Below are positions 46,311 through 55,264 of a stretch of 64,000 bases of DNA, in pieces. Below the pieces are notes generated by a model. It was not told where the DNA came from. It saw only the letters and a program-made list of their open reading frames with translations, and did no database searches. The position numbers and the translations under genes are program-made. The DNA comes from Desulfosarcina sp. OttesenSCG-928-A07 (lineage in GTDB: Bacteria; Desulfobacterota; Desulfobacteria; Desulfobacterales; Desulfosarcinaceae): the NCBI GenBank assembly GCA_030267325.1, contig JAJDJS010000001.1, positions 1 through 64,000 of the forward strand, in the 5' to 3' direction. The stretch's first letter is position 1. Each line of letters opens with the position of its first letter.

Positions 46311-46608
46311 TACACCGTCAATATTGTCATTGTGTTGTATTGAAAGGATTATGTTTGGCGCCTGAGAGACCACCCCGTCAGGCTTCGCCTGCCACCCCTC
46401 CAGAGGAGGGGAATTTTAACTGCAGGCGACTGAGGGTGTGGTGTAGGGGCGCCTCGCGAGGCGCCCTATTATACAGTCAATGTTATCTTTGTGGATGTTT
46501 TTTTGAAGGACCATCCCGCCCTTGCGGGCACCCCTCCAGAGGAGGGGAATTTAACTGCGGGCGACTGATGGTGCGGTGTAGGGGCGCCTCGCGAGGCGCC
46601 CTGAAATA
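46311..46608 (+). repeat. Two direct repeats carrying perfect 20-bp palindromes
   Basis: Two imperfect copies of a 140-160 base unit (about 46311-46470 and 46471-46608) fill the gap between the asparaginase and lyase genes. Each has the hairpin CCCCTCC-AGA-GGAGGGG, then a variable GGCGACTGA-GGTG segment, then the perfect palindrome GGGCGCCTCGCGAGGCGCCC (46447-46466 and 46582-46601). They could form strong RNA hairpins that end or attenuate transcription, or be mobile palindromic repeats. No coding capacity. Confidence 0.75.
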
Positions 46609-46678
46609 ATGAATTGAATGGCGTTCCTGAGTATGCTTCCTGCACCCAGCCTGATGCTGCATTTGAAAGGCCAACCCC

Positions 46679-48034
46679 ATGAAGACTGACCCTGCGGCAA
46701 CGCGCATTGAAGAAGACCTGCTGGGCAGCGTCACGTTGCCCGCGCATCTTGAATATGGCATCCAAACCTGGCGGGCATGCCGGAATTTTCCCAGAAAAAG
46801 ACAGGCTGTGATTGGCGCTTATCCAAATCTGATCAAAGGCCTGCTGTGGATCAAGCAGGCAGCGGCACAGGCCAATGAACGTGCCGGGTATCTTGCGCCG
46901 GCCCAGGCAAGAGCCATTGTTGCGGCAGCGGACCAGGTACTGGAAGGCGATTTGGAAGCCCTGTTCCCGGTTCACCGGCTGCATGGCGGCGGCGGAACGT
47001 CCGCAAACATGAATGCCAATGAAGTCCTTTCCCGGAAAGCCAGACAAATTTTGCATGATGCTGGCAGCACAGAACCCATGCTGCCCTGTGGCCATGTGAA
47101 TCTGCACCAGTCCACCAATGATGTCTATCCTGCCGCCTGCCATATCGCCACCATTCTGGAGTGGCAGCCCCTGCATGCCGCACTGGAAGAACTGGAGCAC
47201 GCGCTCCATGAAAAAGCCAGGGCGTTTGCCCATGTTTCCCGCCTTGCCAGAACCTGTTTGCAGGACGCGGTGACCATGAACTGCGGGGATTTTTTTTCAG
47301 CCTATGCAGCGGTCATCACACGCCATCGGCTTCGTTTAAATGGCGATGTGGACCGATTGCACAGCGTCAATCTGGGCGGCACCATTATCGGTGATGCATC
47401 CGCCGTTCCGGCGGCCTATCTGGATGCCATCATCCCGGCGCTGCGGGAGGTGAGCGGCGATCCTGCCTACACCCTGCATGAAAACCTGTTTGATGCAGCC
47501 CAGAATCCGGATGACATGATTGCAGTGGCCTCAAACCTGGACAGCTTGGCCCGAAGCCTGATCAAAATCGGAAAAGACATCCGATTATTGGCTTCAGGGC
47601 CGGAAACCGGTCTGCGGGAGTTTTTGCTTCCAGCAGTACAACCCGGCTCTTCGGCCATGCCGGACAAAGTCAATCCAGTGATTCCCGAATTTCTGATCCA
47701 ATCCTGCATGGATGCCATTGGCCGGTGCCATGCGGCGCATCTGGCACTGGATCATGGTGAGCTGGACCTGAATATCTGGGAAAGCCTGATCGTCTGCAAT
47801 ATCCTGGATGCCATGGATCTGCTGGAACAGGCAGTACTGACATTTACTGAAAACTGCGTAATGGGACTGAAAGTCAACAAACCTGTCGTGGAGCAATATT
47901 GTTCCTGCACCACAGCACTTGCGGAACAATTGAGCCGGAAGCATGGCTATGAAACCATTTCGGCCCTTTGCCACAAAGCCCGCGCAAACGGGAAAAGTCT
48001 TCACAGGGTTTTGACTGAAGCCGGATTGGTTTGA
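46679..48034 (+). CDS. Aspartase/fumarase superfamily lyase
   Basis: A 451-aa homologue of aspartate ammonia-lyase and class II fumarase. Conserved blocks: GGGGTSANMNANEVL, HVNLHQSTNDVYPAA (residues 139-153), NLGGTIIGDASAVP, and the family signature GSSAMPDKVNPVIPE (323-337); VIPE is more like aspartase than fumarase. The usual GRT-H/Q-LQDA motif reads ARTCLQDA, with Cys at the variable substrate-side position, so the substrate may not be aspartate. If it is aspartate, it would produce fumarate and ammonia, the step after asparaginase. It has its own 376-base upstream gap. Confidence 0.83.
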   Translation: MKTDPAATRIEEDLLGSVTLPAHLEYGIQTWRACRNFPRKRQAVIGAYPNLIKGLLWIKQAAAQANERAGYLAPAQARAIVAAADQVLEGDLEALFPVHRLHGGGGTSANMNANEVLSRKARQILHDAGSTEPMLPCGHVNLHQSTNDVYPAACHIATILEWQPLHAALEELEHALHEKARAFAHVSRLARTCLQDAVTMNCGDFFSAYAAVITRHRLRLNGDVDRLHSVNLGGTIIGDASAVPAAYLDAIIPALREVSGDPAYTLHENLFDAAQNPDDMIAVASNLDSLARSLIKIGKDIRLLASGPETGLREFLLPAVQPGSSAMPDKVNPVIPEFLIQSCMDAIGRCHAAHLALDHGELDLNIWESLIVCNILDAMDLLEQAVLTFTENCVMGLKVNKPVVEQYCSCTTALAEQLSRKHGYETISALCHKARANGKSLHRVLTEAGLV

Positions 48035-48163
48035 TTCAGGTGGTACAAAAAAATAAACGGAGAAAAGTGAAGCAGACCTTTCACGGTCGCCCTGACAACG
48101 AGTGAGGATATCCGTTTTTGTCGGCGATACACGCCAGCCTCCCGAATATGAGGAGTACACACG

Positions 48164-51100
48164 ATGACACATGAAGTGCAAAAAATCATCATTGATTTGA
48201 CTGGCCCGACAGGAGCCAAAGAATTTTCCTATGAACAATCGTTTTTCCAAAAGGAAATACAAGCTGCTGTTGAAAAGATCAAAGCACAGGTCGCGTATGC
48301 CGAAAAGATTCAGAAAGAGGGCAGGCCGGCAGATGAATTGCTATCTCCAGACATCCCTCACTATCATGAAGCATTGAGCATTCTGGGCCCCAGAGGTATC
48401 GGGAAAACAAGCTTCCTGATGACCTTGCGCAAATATATCCGCGACTATGAAGAAGCGTTGGGGGGGCTTCATAAAAAATTGTTTTTTCTTCCAGTTATTG
48501 ACCATGGAATGTTGGAGGATGCTGAATATTTGCTGCCTACGCTGACATCGCTGATTTGTCACCAGATCTGGGATTATCTTGATTGCGTCAATGCCGACTC
48601 GCTGCAAGATATTTTGCCGCAGTGGACAACGCATCTGCAGGAACTGTGCGATGGATTCATCGCCATTGACAGAGACACCTACCGAAAACATATGGCGGAA
48701 TCTTTTCTGAATCCGGAAATCATGGGGCGCCAGGCCTTGATGAATGGTTGCAGCGGCATTCTGCTTTACAAAAAATTTCGGGATTTTGTGGCAAAATCGC
48801 TGAAGGTTCTGAGCAAACTGCACAAATGCACATATGCCTGCATGGTCCTGCGAATTGATGATGTCGATACGATCTATGAGCGATCCTGGGGGATATTGGA
48901 AAATATCCGAAAATACCTTTCGTGTGAACAGATCATACTCGTAACCGCAGGAGACCAAAAACTTTTTCAAATCGTCATTCGTAATCATCTTCTGGAGCAG
49001 TCAAAAACCACAAACATGGCTTTGGAAAAAGGACTGATCACAGATGAAGATGTCCGCATTTTTAAAGATGTGGAACAGCAGTATCTGCTGAAACTTTTTC
49101 CGTTGCAGAACCGAATTTCCCTCCCCAGCCCCCAAGGCGTATTGTTGAGCACCCCCGATGCATACCAATGCATCTTCACGGATGATTCCGGAACAAAGAA
49201 AGAGTTGCCGTTTAAAGATTTCTTCGCCGAAATTATGGTGAATGTTTTCAAGTATCCAGAGGGGGTTAAAAATACAGAGACTCCTCTGCCCCTGAACAGG
49301 ACTACCCCTTATACCTGCCTGGTTCCGGATACCAACAGAGGCTTGCTGCAATTCCTGCAACTATGCCTGGATGGTTTTTCCGGAAAACCGTTTTTCCCTC
49401 TTTTTCTGAAATATTACCAGAATATTGCAGAAGAGCTGAAAACTGATTCCAGAAATGATGGGGCCGAATTTTTCAAGAATCTTTCTCCGGGAAAAGCGCT
49501 GGCTGTTATCTGTCAGAAATTGGTCGCGAAATGGGCGGATGATGACCGGCTCGAAATTTTTTTATTACAGCCACGCCACGATGCCAGTAAAGAAGACAAT
49601 CTCTGGCTTCTGCTATGCAATGCAATCCTGTGCCATGCTTTCAGCAAAAAACCATGCCTGGTTTTTGAATTCTGGCTGACCTGTCTCTATCCCGCGCTTT
49701 CCCGGAAAAATCTTCCAAAAGAACTGGCGCAATCCATCACAACCATATTGAAACAACAAAATTACTTTTCGGGATCTTCACCAGATACCGCCGGCAGTAT
49801 CATTCAGGCTTTTCATCGGGTAGGGCTGCGACACACCGATTACTATCGGAGAGGGTTGGGATTTCTGCGGATTCTTCATGGACGGGAAGAGTTTTGGCGT
49901 TCTTACTATGTAAAAATGGAACATAATCCAGGACTACAACCTTGGCAAAACGCGCTGTCTGGCATCATTGATCAGCGCAGAACCGATGCAGGCTTCTCAT
50001 CTGAATTCAGCAAAATAAAGCCAGGCTCGCTCATCGAAGACATTCTCCCTGACACAGTGAGTTTTTTGAAGCGCACCGACGACATCTCACAGAAAATTTT
50101 ACGAGTTTTCTTGGTGTTCGTCATTGATGCCAGCAATGAAAGTGTCTATGTTGATTTTTTCCGGGGGATCACTTTTCTGGCCACACTTCTCCATGAGGCA
50201 AGCACAAAACATGACTTCTCAAAAGATGCGACAGAGAACAGCCTGGAACTCATAAAAGGTATCGTAGGCAACTGTCTTCGAAATCACCTTTCCCGCACAC
50301 GATACTTTGAAATAAAAGGCGCTGCCTCGCCTTCCAATGATGATAATGGCCTCGACCCCACGGAGCGGGGGCCTGAAAGATCAAATCCCGAAGTCGCCGG
50401 ACACGATTTCAAGATTTCACAAGATCTGGAAGACGCCCTTGCTGTCTGGGTTAATACAGAATTCCGACAATTTCTTTGTACTTTCACCGTCATGCAGCAG
50501 GGAGCGGATGGTGATACTGGCGACAACCTTTCTTACCCTTTGGAAACCTTTGCATATATCTGGCGCAACACATTGGAGACTGTTCATGCTCTGACCATGG
50601 CGGGACAAGCAGAGGACTTGACAGCCGGACAACTATTGAATCAAAGCGCGAAAGCGTTTCTGCTTTCCATCCTTATGGAAGAAAAACGTCTAAATGAAAA
50701 AGCGACCGAACCGTTGGTCAATATCCAGGATAACGTGGGGGGAAGTCACGAAAAAGTGTTTGAAACATTGAAGCGTTGTGTAACAAAATCGTTAGGCTTA
50801 AACCATAAATTACCCCTGTTTTTCTTCTGGCTGAACTGTCCGTTGATCAGCACGTTACTGACGTCAAAAGAAATTGACGATCTGAAGCAGATAATCAGTG
50901 CATCTGCCCATCAAGACAGTAAAGCGGATCCTGACAAAACAGCTGCCCAGCAAGACAACAAAACAGATCCTGGCAAAGCAGCGACAGTGTGCTTTCAACC
51001 GTTCATTTATCCCTGTACAATCATCTTGCCAAGCTTGTCGCAAGAGCCCCAAAAATTGCCCTGTTCGATTAAGGGGGACGTTCGATTGCCCGCATACGAC

Positions 51101-51325
51101 ATCCTCTGCGCGTTGATACCGGCCAGGCACAGCGGTGCGTTAGCTGCAGCCGAAGAAAACAAGGCTGGCCAGCTCCGCAATTTGTTCAAATTTTTTAAAT
51201 TCACTGAGTTTATGGATATAGACGCCTTATACGCCGATCCGGCGGCCGCAGAATCCACAGGATCAGACACAAATCCCAAACCACCAGCTGATCCGGATAC
51301 AACAAAAAAACCTTCGCAAGGATAA
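48164..51325 (+). CDS. rdrA: RADAR-type P-loop ATPase RdrA
   Basis: A 1053-aa cytoplasmic ATPase. Walker A is GPRGIGKTS (75-83), Walker B VLRIDDVD (228-235), with a sensor-like IILVTAGDQ near 257. The rest is helical without known domain except a low-complexity segment near residues 925-955 with a 12-residue repeat (QDSKADPDKTAA, QQDNKTDPGKAA) and a Pro/Thr/Asp-rich tail. Size, P-loop position and the deaminase partner nine bases downstream match RdrA, the AAA-like ring component of RADAR anti-phage systems. The coding sequence is visibly richer in A+T than neighbours, suggesting transfer. GAGGAG precedes the ATG. Identity rests mainly on the gene pair. Confidence 0.8.
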   Translation: MTHEVQKIIIDLTGPTGAKEFSYEQSFFQKEIQAAVEKIKAQVAYAEKIQKEGRPADELLSPDIPHYHEALSILGPRGIGKTSFLMTLRKYIRDYEEALGGLHKKLFFLPVIDHGMLEDAEYLLPTLTSLICHQIWDYLDCVNADSLQDILPQWTTHLQELCDGFIAIDRDTYRKHMAESFLNPEIMGRQALMNGCSGILLYKKFRDFVAKSLKVLSKLHKCTYACMVLRIDDVDTIYERSWGILENIRKYLSCEQIILVTAGDQKLFQIVIRNHLLEQSKTTNMALEKGLITDEDVRIFKDVEQQYLLKLFPLQNRISLPSPQGVLLSTPDAYQCIFTDDSGTKKELPFKDFFAEIMVNVFKYPEGVKNTETPLPLNRTTPYTCLVPDTNRGLLQFLQLCLDGFSGKPFFPLFLKYYQNIAEELKTDSRNDGAEFFKNLSPGKALAVICQKLVAKWADDDRLEIFLLQPRHDASKEDNLWLLLCNAILCHAFSKKPCLVFEFWLTCLYPALSRKNLPKELAQSITTILKQQNYFSGSSPDTAGSIIQAFHRVGLRHTDYYRRGLGFLRILHGREEFWRSYYVKMEHNPGLQPWQNALSGIIDQRRTDAGFSSEFSKIKPGSLIEDILPDTVSFLKRTDDISQKILRVFLVFVIDASNESVYVDFFRGITFLATLLHEASTKHDFSKDATENSLELIKGIVGNCLRNHLSRTRYFEIKGAASPSNDDNGLDPTERGPERSNPEVAGHDFKISQDLEDALAVWVNTEFRQFLCTFTVMQQGADGDTGDNLSYPLETFAYIWRNTLETVHALTMAGQAEDLTAGQLLNQSAKAFLLSILMEEKRLNEKATEPLVNIQDNVGGSHEKVFETLKRCVTKSLGLNHKLPLFFFWLNCPLISTLLTSKEIDDLKQIISASAHQDSKADPDKTAAQQDNKTDPGKAATVCFQPFIYPCTIILPSLSQEPQKLPCSIKGDVRLPAYDILCALIPARHSGALAAAEENKAGQLRNLFKFFKFTEFMDIDALYADPAAAESTGSDTNPKPPADPDTTKKPSQG

Positions 51326-51334
51326 TCCGCCGCC

Positions 51335-54043
51335 ATGCTCCCACCTGACCTCGACCTGGAAGTACGGATCGCCCATCTGACCGCCCTGGAGGCTTTGCGA
51401 AATTCGGTATGGGGAAAGACAAAAGGTAATGGCGGCGGTGTTTTTGAAAAGGATGTGATTCAGAAGCAAAAAGAATGCACCGAGCAGGAGCTGTACAAAA
51501 CCACCGCCATGTTCCAGCACCGGCAGCGGAAAAATACGCTGGATACATTTTTTCATCCAGAAGCATCCAGCACCTCGCTGCTGCTGAATGCGTTTGACAG
51601 CCTTGCAAACCGGTTTCTGGTGCTTGATGCCGGACAATTCCTGTTTTCCGCTACGGCAGCGCCTGCCTGGGTTGAACGTTACAGCGCACGAATTTCCACC
51701 CTTCCCCTGATGGCCAGCATACTCGCCACGCGCCTTCAAATGGAACCCACTACGGTTGTTACGGACAGCATCCACGCTGTGTTCTCCGGCCCCCTGCTCC
51801 CATTTCCGGATGACTATACCATGCGGGAATTGCGGGAAGACGGCTTTGCCGACCTGCACCTGCATTTTGCCAACTCCGCGCACCCGGCCTATGTGTGGCT
51901 TCAGGCCTTGCAAGTTCCCTGTACATGGCTGAAAAAATTTCAGGAACAAGAAGATCTGAGGCGACTGAAGGCCATTGTGCTGCCCGAGATGGAGGCAACA
52001 TTGCAGGAACTGTCCATCTGGCTGACGCTGGCCCGGAATATACAGGAATGGCTTGTTCAATGGCTGCTTGATGCGTCCGGAACGTGCGAGCTCGCCAAGC
52101 GGGCCAAGCGGATTGACTATTGCTGCGCACACCCCTTTATCGCGTTTTCCTGGCCTGGCATGCCCCGACCTCTGGCCTTCAGCCTTCACCCCGGCGAGTT
52201 TTTGCCGGGATTCAGACAGGCGGGTTTGATTGTTCAGGAAGGCGCGCTGTGGACCCTGGTCTTTCGCAAGCTGCGCACACAGCCATCCCGGCTGGCTGCC
52301 CGGATGCTGCGGCTGTACCACATTATTGCGTCCCTGGTGTTCAGGCTCTCTGTTCACCAATTGTTTTACACGGGGTTTGATTTCTTTGAAGTTCTGGCGG
52401 ACAGCCCGTTGCGGGATGCAACTGAAAAACATCTGTTCCGGGAAAACCTGCGGCAGCTTTACCAGTCCGGCCACTTGAGCCGGTTGGAAGTCAGGGTTTC
52501 CGGAAAAGAGTGCCCGGTGAAATTTTCAGTCTCAAAGGTCCGTCCCTTGATCGACGCCTATCAGCACTATTGCAAAGATACGGCAAAGCCTGCAGTGTTC
52601 CCGCCGGGACGCCGGAATCCTTTTTCAGCGCCAACGGTCCGTCCACTTTCCGGTGCCGGTCGGAAAGACCCTTCCATGGCCAGAAACCAGGAACTGACAC
52701 AACCAGACTTTGGCATCATCTGCCATTTTATCAAAAGAAGAGATCAGGAAAGACAAAAGCTGTGGGCGCGTTTTTGCCGTCAGTATGCCGGAAGCAGCCG
52801 GTGTGGAGGGAGACAGCCGCCCCTGGACCTTGCCCACCATGCCCTGATGAACCTTCCCCGGCATTTTGGGTTCCGGCAAAGTCTGGTCCGGCAATTGCAG
52901 GCTTTTCTGACGGTGCGGAAAAGCGCGCACGGCAAATACCTCATCGCCATTGACGGGGCTGGAAGCGAGTTTGCCGCGCCGCCGGAAACCTTTGCCCCGG
53001 TGTTCCGGGAAGCACGGCATCAATGCCGGTTGCCGGTGCAGACACCGCTGCCCTTCAACACGGTTTCAACCTTGCCGCCCCTGAATTACACGTTTCACGC
53101 TGGAGAAGATTTTCACCACCTCATCACCGGGCTGAGGGCCATTGATGAAGCGGTGGAGTTTCTGGATCTGCCGCCTGGCAGTCGCCTGGGGCATTGTGTG
53201 GCCCTGGGCATTCAGGCCGATGCCTGGCTTGAGATGAATCCTGAATTGCGGATGCCGGCACTGCATCACCTGGATGATCTGGTCTGGCTGCTGCGGTTTG
53301 TGGACAACACGCTTTTGCGCCACGAGATGAGAAACAGGATCCATGCGCTGTCGACAAAAATATATCCTTCCCGTGGCCCCTTCCACCATGACCATGATCC
53401 GTTTACCCTGTATCAGGCCTGGGAGTGGCGATTTCTGCCGGTCACGCCCTTTGAAAAGCTTCTTGCCTCCCAACGGCAACTGATCGAAAAGCATCTTGAA
53501 TGCAAGACACTGAAACTCAAAACAGGCAGGGGATCATGGGCAAGGCTGGATTTTGTGATTGCGGACCCGAAGGTCAACGCGATTTTCGAGATGTATCAGT
53601 ATAATATGGGAAGTTTTGACGCTGGTGAAAAACCCTTTACCGTAAAAGCGGAACGATCCCTGCTTGAGCCCCTTGCCCAGGCCATTACCCAGGCCCAGCG
53701 CACTGTTATGGAAAAGCTGCAGTCAAGGCACATTTCCATTGAAACCTGCCCGTCCAGCAATGTGCGCATTGCCCAGCAGATGGACCTTGCCGATCACCCG
53801 ATTTTTTGCTGGCACCCCAAAGCCAATGCGGAACAATGCGGCCTGTATCCGCTCATCGCCACAGATAACCCTGGATTCTGTCAGACCTCGCTGCCCATTG
53901 AATACTGCGCACTCAAACAGACCCTTTTATCCAAGCATGCCGGAGACACGCCGTGTATTTCTTCCCGGCAGGCCCAGGACTGGCTCAACCGGATCAACCG
54001 GGACACCCATGCCCGTTCTTTTCTCGTGCGCCGGTACGAGTGA
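51335..54043 (+). CDS. rdrB: RADAR-type adenosine deaminase RdrB
   Basis: A 902-aa protein with dispersed adenosine-deaminase motifs: DLHLHF (173-178, metal His pair), FHAGED (587-592, metal His and catalytic Glu), GSRLGHCVALG (His620), ETCPSSN (803-809) and IATDNPG (841-847, metal Asp). About 400 residues separate the first His pair from the rest, far more than in housekeeping deaminases, as in RdrB. RdrB assembles into large shells and converts adenine nucleotides/nucleosides (or RNA adenosine) to inosine upon phage infection with RdrA. No ribosome binding site of its own was seen, so it is probably coupled to rdrA. Last gene of the island. Confidence 0.85.
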   Translation: MLPPDLDLEVRIAHLTALEALRNSVWGKTKGNGGGVFEKDVIQKQKECTEQELYKTTAMFQHRQRKNTLDTFFHPEASSTSLLLNAFDSLANRFLVLDAGQFLFSATAAPAWVERYSARISTLPLMASILATRLQMEPTTVVTDSIHAVFSGPLLPFPDDYTMRELREDGFADLHLHFANSAHPAYVWLQALQVPCTWLKKFQEQEDLRRLKAIVLPEMEATLQELSIWLTLARNIQEWLVQWLLDASGTCELAKRAKRIDYCCAHPFIAFSWPGMPRPLAFSLHPGEFLPGFRQAGLIVQEGALWTLVFRKLRTQPSRLAARMLRLYHIIASLVFRLSVHQLFYTGFDFFEVLADSPLRDATEKHLFRENLRQLYQSGHLSRLEVRVSGKECPVKFSVSKVRPLIDAYQHYCKDTAKPAVFPPGRRNPFSAPTVRPLSGAGRKDPSMARNQELTQPDFGIICHFIKRRDQERQKLWARFCRQYAGSSRCGGRQPPLDLAHHALMNLPRHFGFRQSLVRQLQAFLTVRKSAHGKYLIAIDGAGSEFAAPPETFAPVFREARHQCRLPVQTPLPFNTVSTLPPLNYTFHAGEDFHHLITGLRAIDEAVEFLDLPPGSRLGHCVALGIQADAWLEMNPELRMPALHHLDDLVWLLRFVDNTLLRHEMRNRIHALSTKIYPSRGPFHHDHDPFTLYQAWEWRFLPVTPFEKLLASQRQLIEKHLECKTLKLKTGRGSWARLDFVIADPKVNAIFEMYQYNMGSFDAGEKPFTVKAERSLLEPLAQAITQAQRTVMEKLQSRHISIETCPSSNVRIAQQMDLADHPIFCWHPKANAEQCGLYPLIATDNPGFCQTSLPIEYCALKQTLLSKHAGDTPCISSRQAQDWLNRINRDTHARSFLVRRYE

Positions 54044-54235
54044 GCTGAAAAGCGGGGTGCAAAACGCGTCATCCCCCGTTTTCCCACAAAAGCCGCCAGC
54101 CATCGCACCCTGTGCTTTTGTATCTTGGTCAAAGGTCCTTTGGGAGATCAGATCCATGGGATTCTGATGCGCAGCGGTCTTCCCCAGAGCGAGCCTTCGC
54201 CCAACAGTCCGGGCATTGCTGGAAAGAAAAAGAGT

Positions 54236-54274
54236 GAGCCCGAAGATCTTTCCATCATGGAACCCTTCGGGCAC
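54236..54274 (-). terminator. Probable terminator after truA
   Basis: CCCGAAG / CTTCGGG arms around a 21-base loop with a further internal TTCCAT-ATGGAA pairing. On the reverse strand TTTTTC follows after a few bases. The remaining sequence between rdrB and truA shows nothing else. Confidence 0.5.
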
Positions 54275-54301
54275 GTTTCAGGGTGACCACAGCGTTTCCC
54301 T

Positions 54302-55075
54302 TCAATATCGTACCTGCATCAGAAAAAGCCCCTGGGGCGGTGCCGTGGCACTGGCGCGGGACCGGTCTTTGGCTTCCAGAATCGCCACCACTTCCGGCGC
54401 CGGTATTTTCCCCATTCCCACATCCACCAGGGTTCCCACGATATTTCTCACCATAAACCGCAGAAATCCGTCAGCTTCCATGTCAACGGCGATGTTTCCG
54501 TTTTCTTCGGCCGTTACCGTCGCCCGGGTAAGGGTTCTGACCGTGTGATTTCGCGGACTTCCCGCGCCTTCAAAGGATTTGAAATCATGGGTGCCGATCA
54601 GAAATGCAGCGGCCTTTGCCATGGCCGGAACATTGAGGGGCATCCGGATATGCCACACAAACTGCCGTCCGATGGCCGGGGCAAGGGGAGTATTGCGGAT
54701 GTGGTAGCGATAATGCTTTCCCCTGGCGTCAAACCGGGCGTGAAATCCGTTGTGAACAGGCTCGCAGGCATGAATCGTCACATCATCCGGCAAAAGGCTG
54801 TTGAGTCCCTTTAAAAATGCCGCTGCCGTGAGACGGGAGACGGTCCGGAAACTGGCTGCCTGGGCCAGGGCATGAACCCCGGCATCGGTCCGGCCGGACC
54901 CGGAAACCACGATATTTTCGCCGGTCATGGTGAAAAGGGCAGATTCAATCACAGCTTGAACCGTGCGGTCGGATTTTTGCCGCTGCCACCCGTGAAATCC
55001 GGAACCATCATATTCAATGACCAGCCGGAAGATCCGGGCTTCCGGATGCCGGGGAGAAGAAAAATCGTCTGTCAT
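54302..55075 (-). CDS. truA: tRNA pseudouridine(38-40) synthase TruA
   Basis: A 257-aa enzyme isomerising uridines 38-40 in the tRNA anticodon arm. Motifs: LVIEYDGSGFHGWQRQ, the catalytic Asp in GSGRTDAGVHALAQ, FHARFDARGKHYRY, GTHDFKSFEG and the C-terminal FLRFMVRNIVGTLVDVG. It starts seven bases after the stop of the small UGA-containing gene and is probably cotranscribed with it. It marks the right border of the accessory island. Confidence 0.95.
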   Translation of the reverse strand: MTDDFSSPRHPEARIFRLVIEYDGSGFHGWQRQKSDRTVQAVIESALFTMTGENIVVSGSGRTDAGVHALAQAASFRTVSRLTAAAFLKGLNSLLPDDVTIHACEPVHNGFHARFDARGKHYRYHIRNTPLAPAIGRQFVWHIRMPLNVPAMAKAAAFLIGTHDFKSFEGAGSPRNHTVRTLTRATVTAEENGNIAVDMEADGFLRFMVRNIVGTLVDVGMGKIPAPEVVAILEAKDRSRASATAPPQGLFLMQVRY

Positions 55076-55081
55076 ATGCAG

Positions 55082-55264
55082 TTAAATCCGGTCAAATCGA
55101 ATGTTTTCCAGTTCTTTTTCCATGGCCTCATCCATGAGATGGAGAAAGCGGGAAATGGGATAGCTTGCGCCGCACGCCGTGCAGCGAAAGGAAACCGCCC
55201 GTCAGGTGCGGCTGAGGCTTAAAGGGTGGTTGCAGTTCTCGCAAACGGGTTGATTCCGGGACAT
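55082..55264 (-). CDS. Small dual-CxxC zinc-ribbon protein with in-frame UGA (candidate selenoprotein)
   Basis: Read through one TGA, this 61-codon frame gives MSRNQPVCENCNHPLSLSRT, then Sec21, then RAVSFRCTACGASYPISRFL, ending in an acidic helix (HLMDEAMEKELENIRFDRI). CxxC pairs lie at residues 8-11 and 28-31. The TGA is at 55204-55202. Fifteen bases later a hairpin (55186-55168) has an 8-bp stem (one T-G pair) and a GGC loop, similar in place and form to the bacterial SECIS of fdhF. AAAGG precedes the ATG and the stop lies seven bases before truA. I recall a Desulfobacterota family called dual-CxxC small (seleno)protein. A nonsense-mutated zinc ribbon is the alternative. Confidence 0.7.
55168..55186 (-). 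promoter_or_regulatory. Candidate bacterial SECIS element
   Basis: On the reverse strand CGCTGCAC-GGC-GTGCGGCG forms an 8-bp stem with a G-containing 3-base loop, 15 bases after the in-frame TGA. It overlaps the coding sequence, as bacterial SECIS elements do. Confidence 0.6.

Noticed and set aside
46311..46608. CRISPR array
   Set aside because: Only two long units are present, each with internal palindromes and no short regular spacers; no cas genes are nearby.
40025..54043. Integrative element or prophage
   Set aside because: No integrase, transposase, phage structural gene or matching end repeats are visible.
54044..54301. tRNA or attachment site at the right border of the island
   Set aside because: No cloverleaf-like sequence or direct repeat of the left border was seen; only a terminator-like hairpin after truA.
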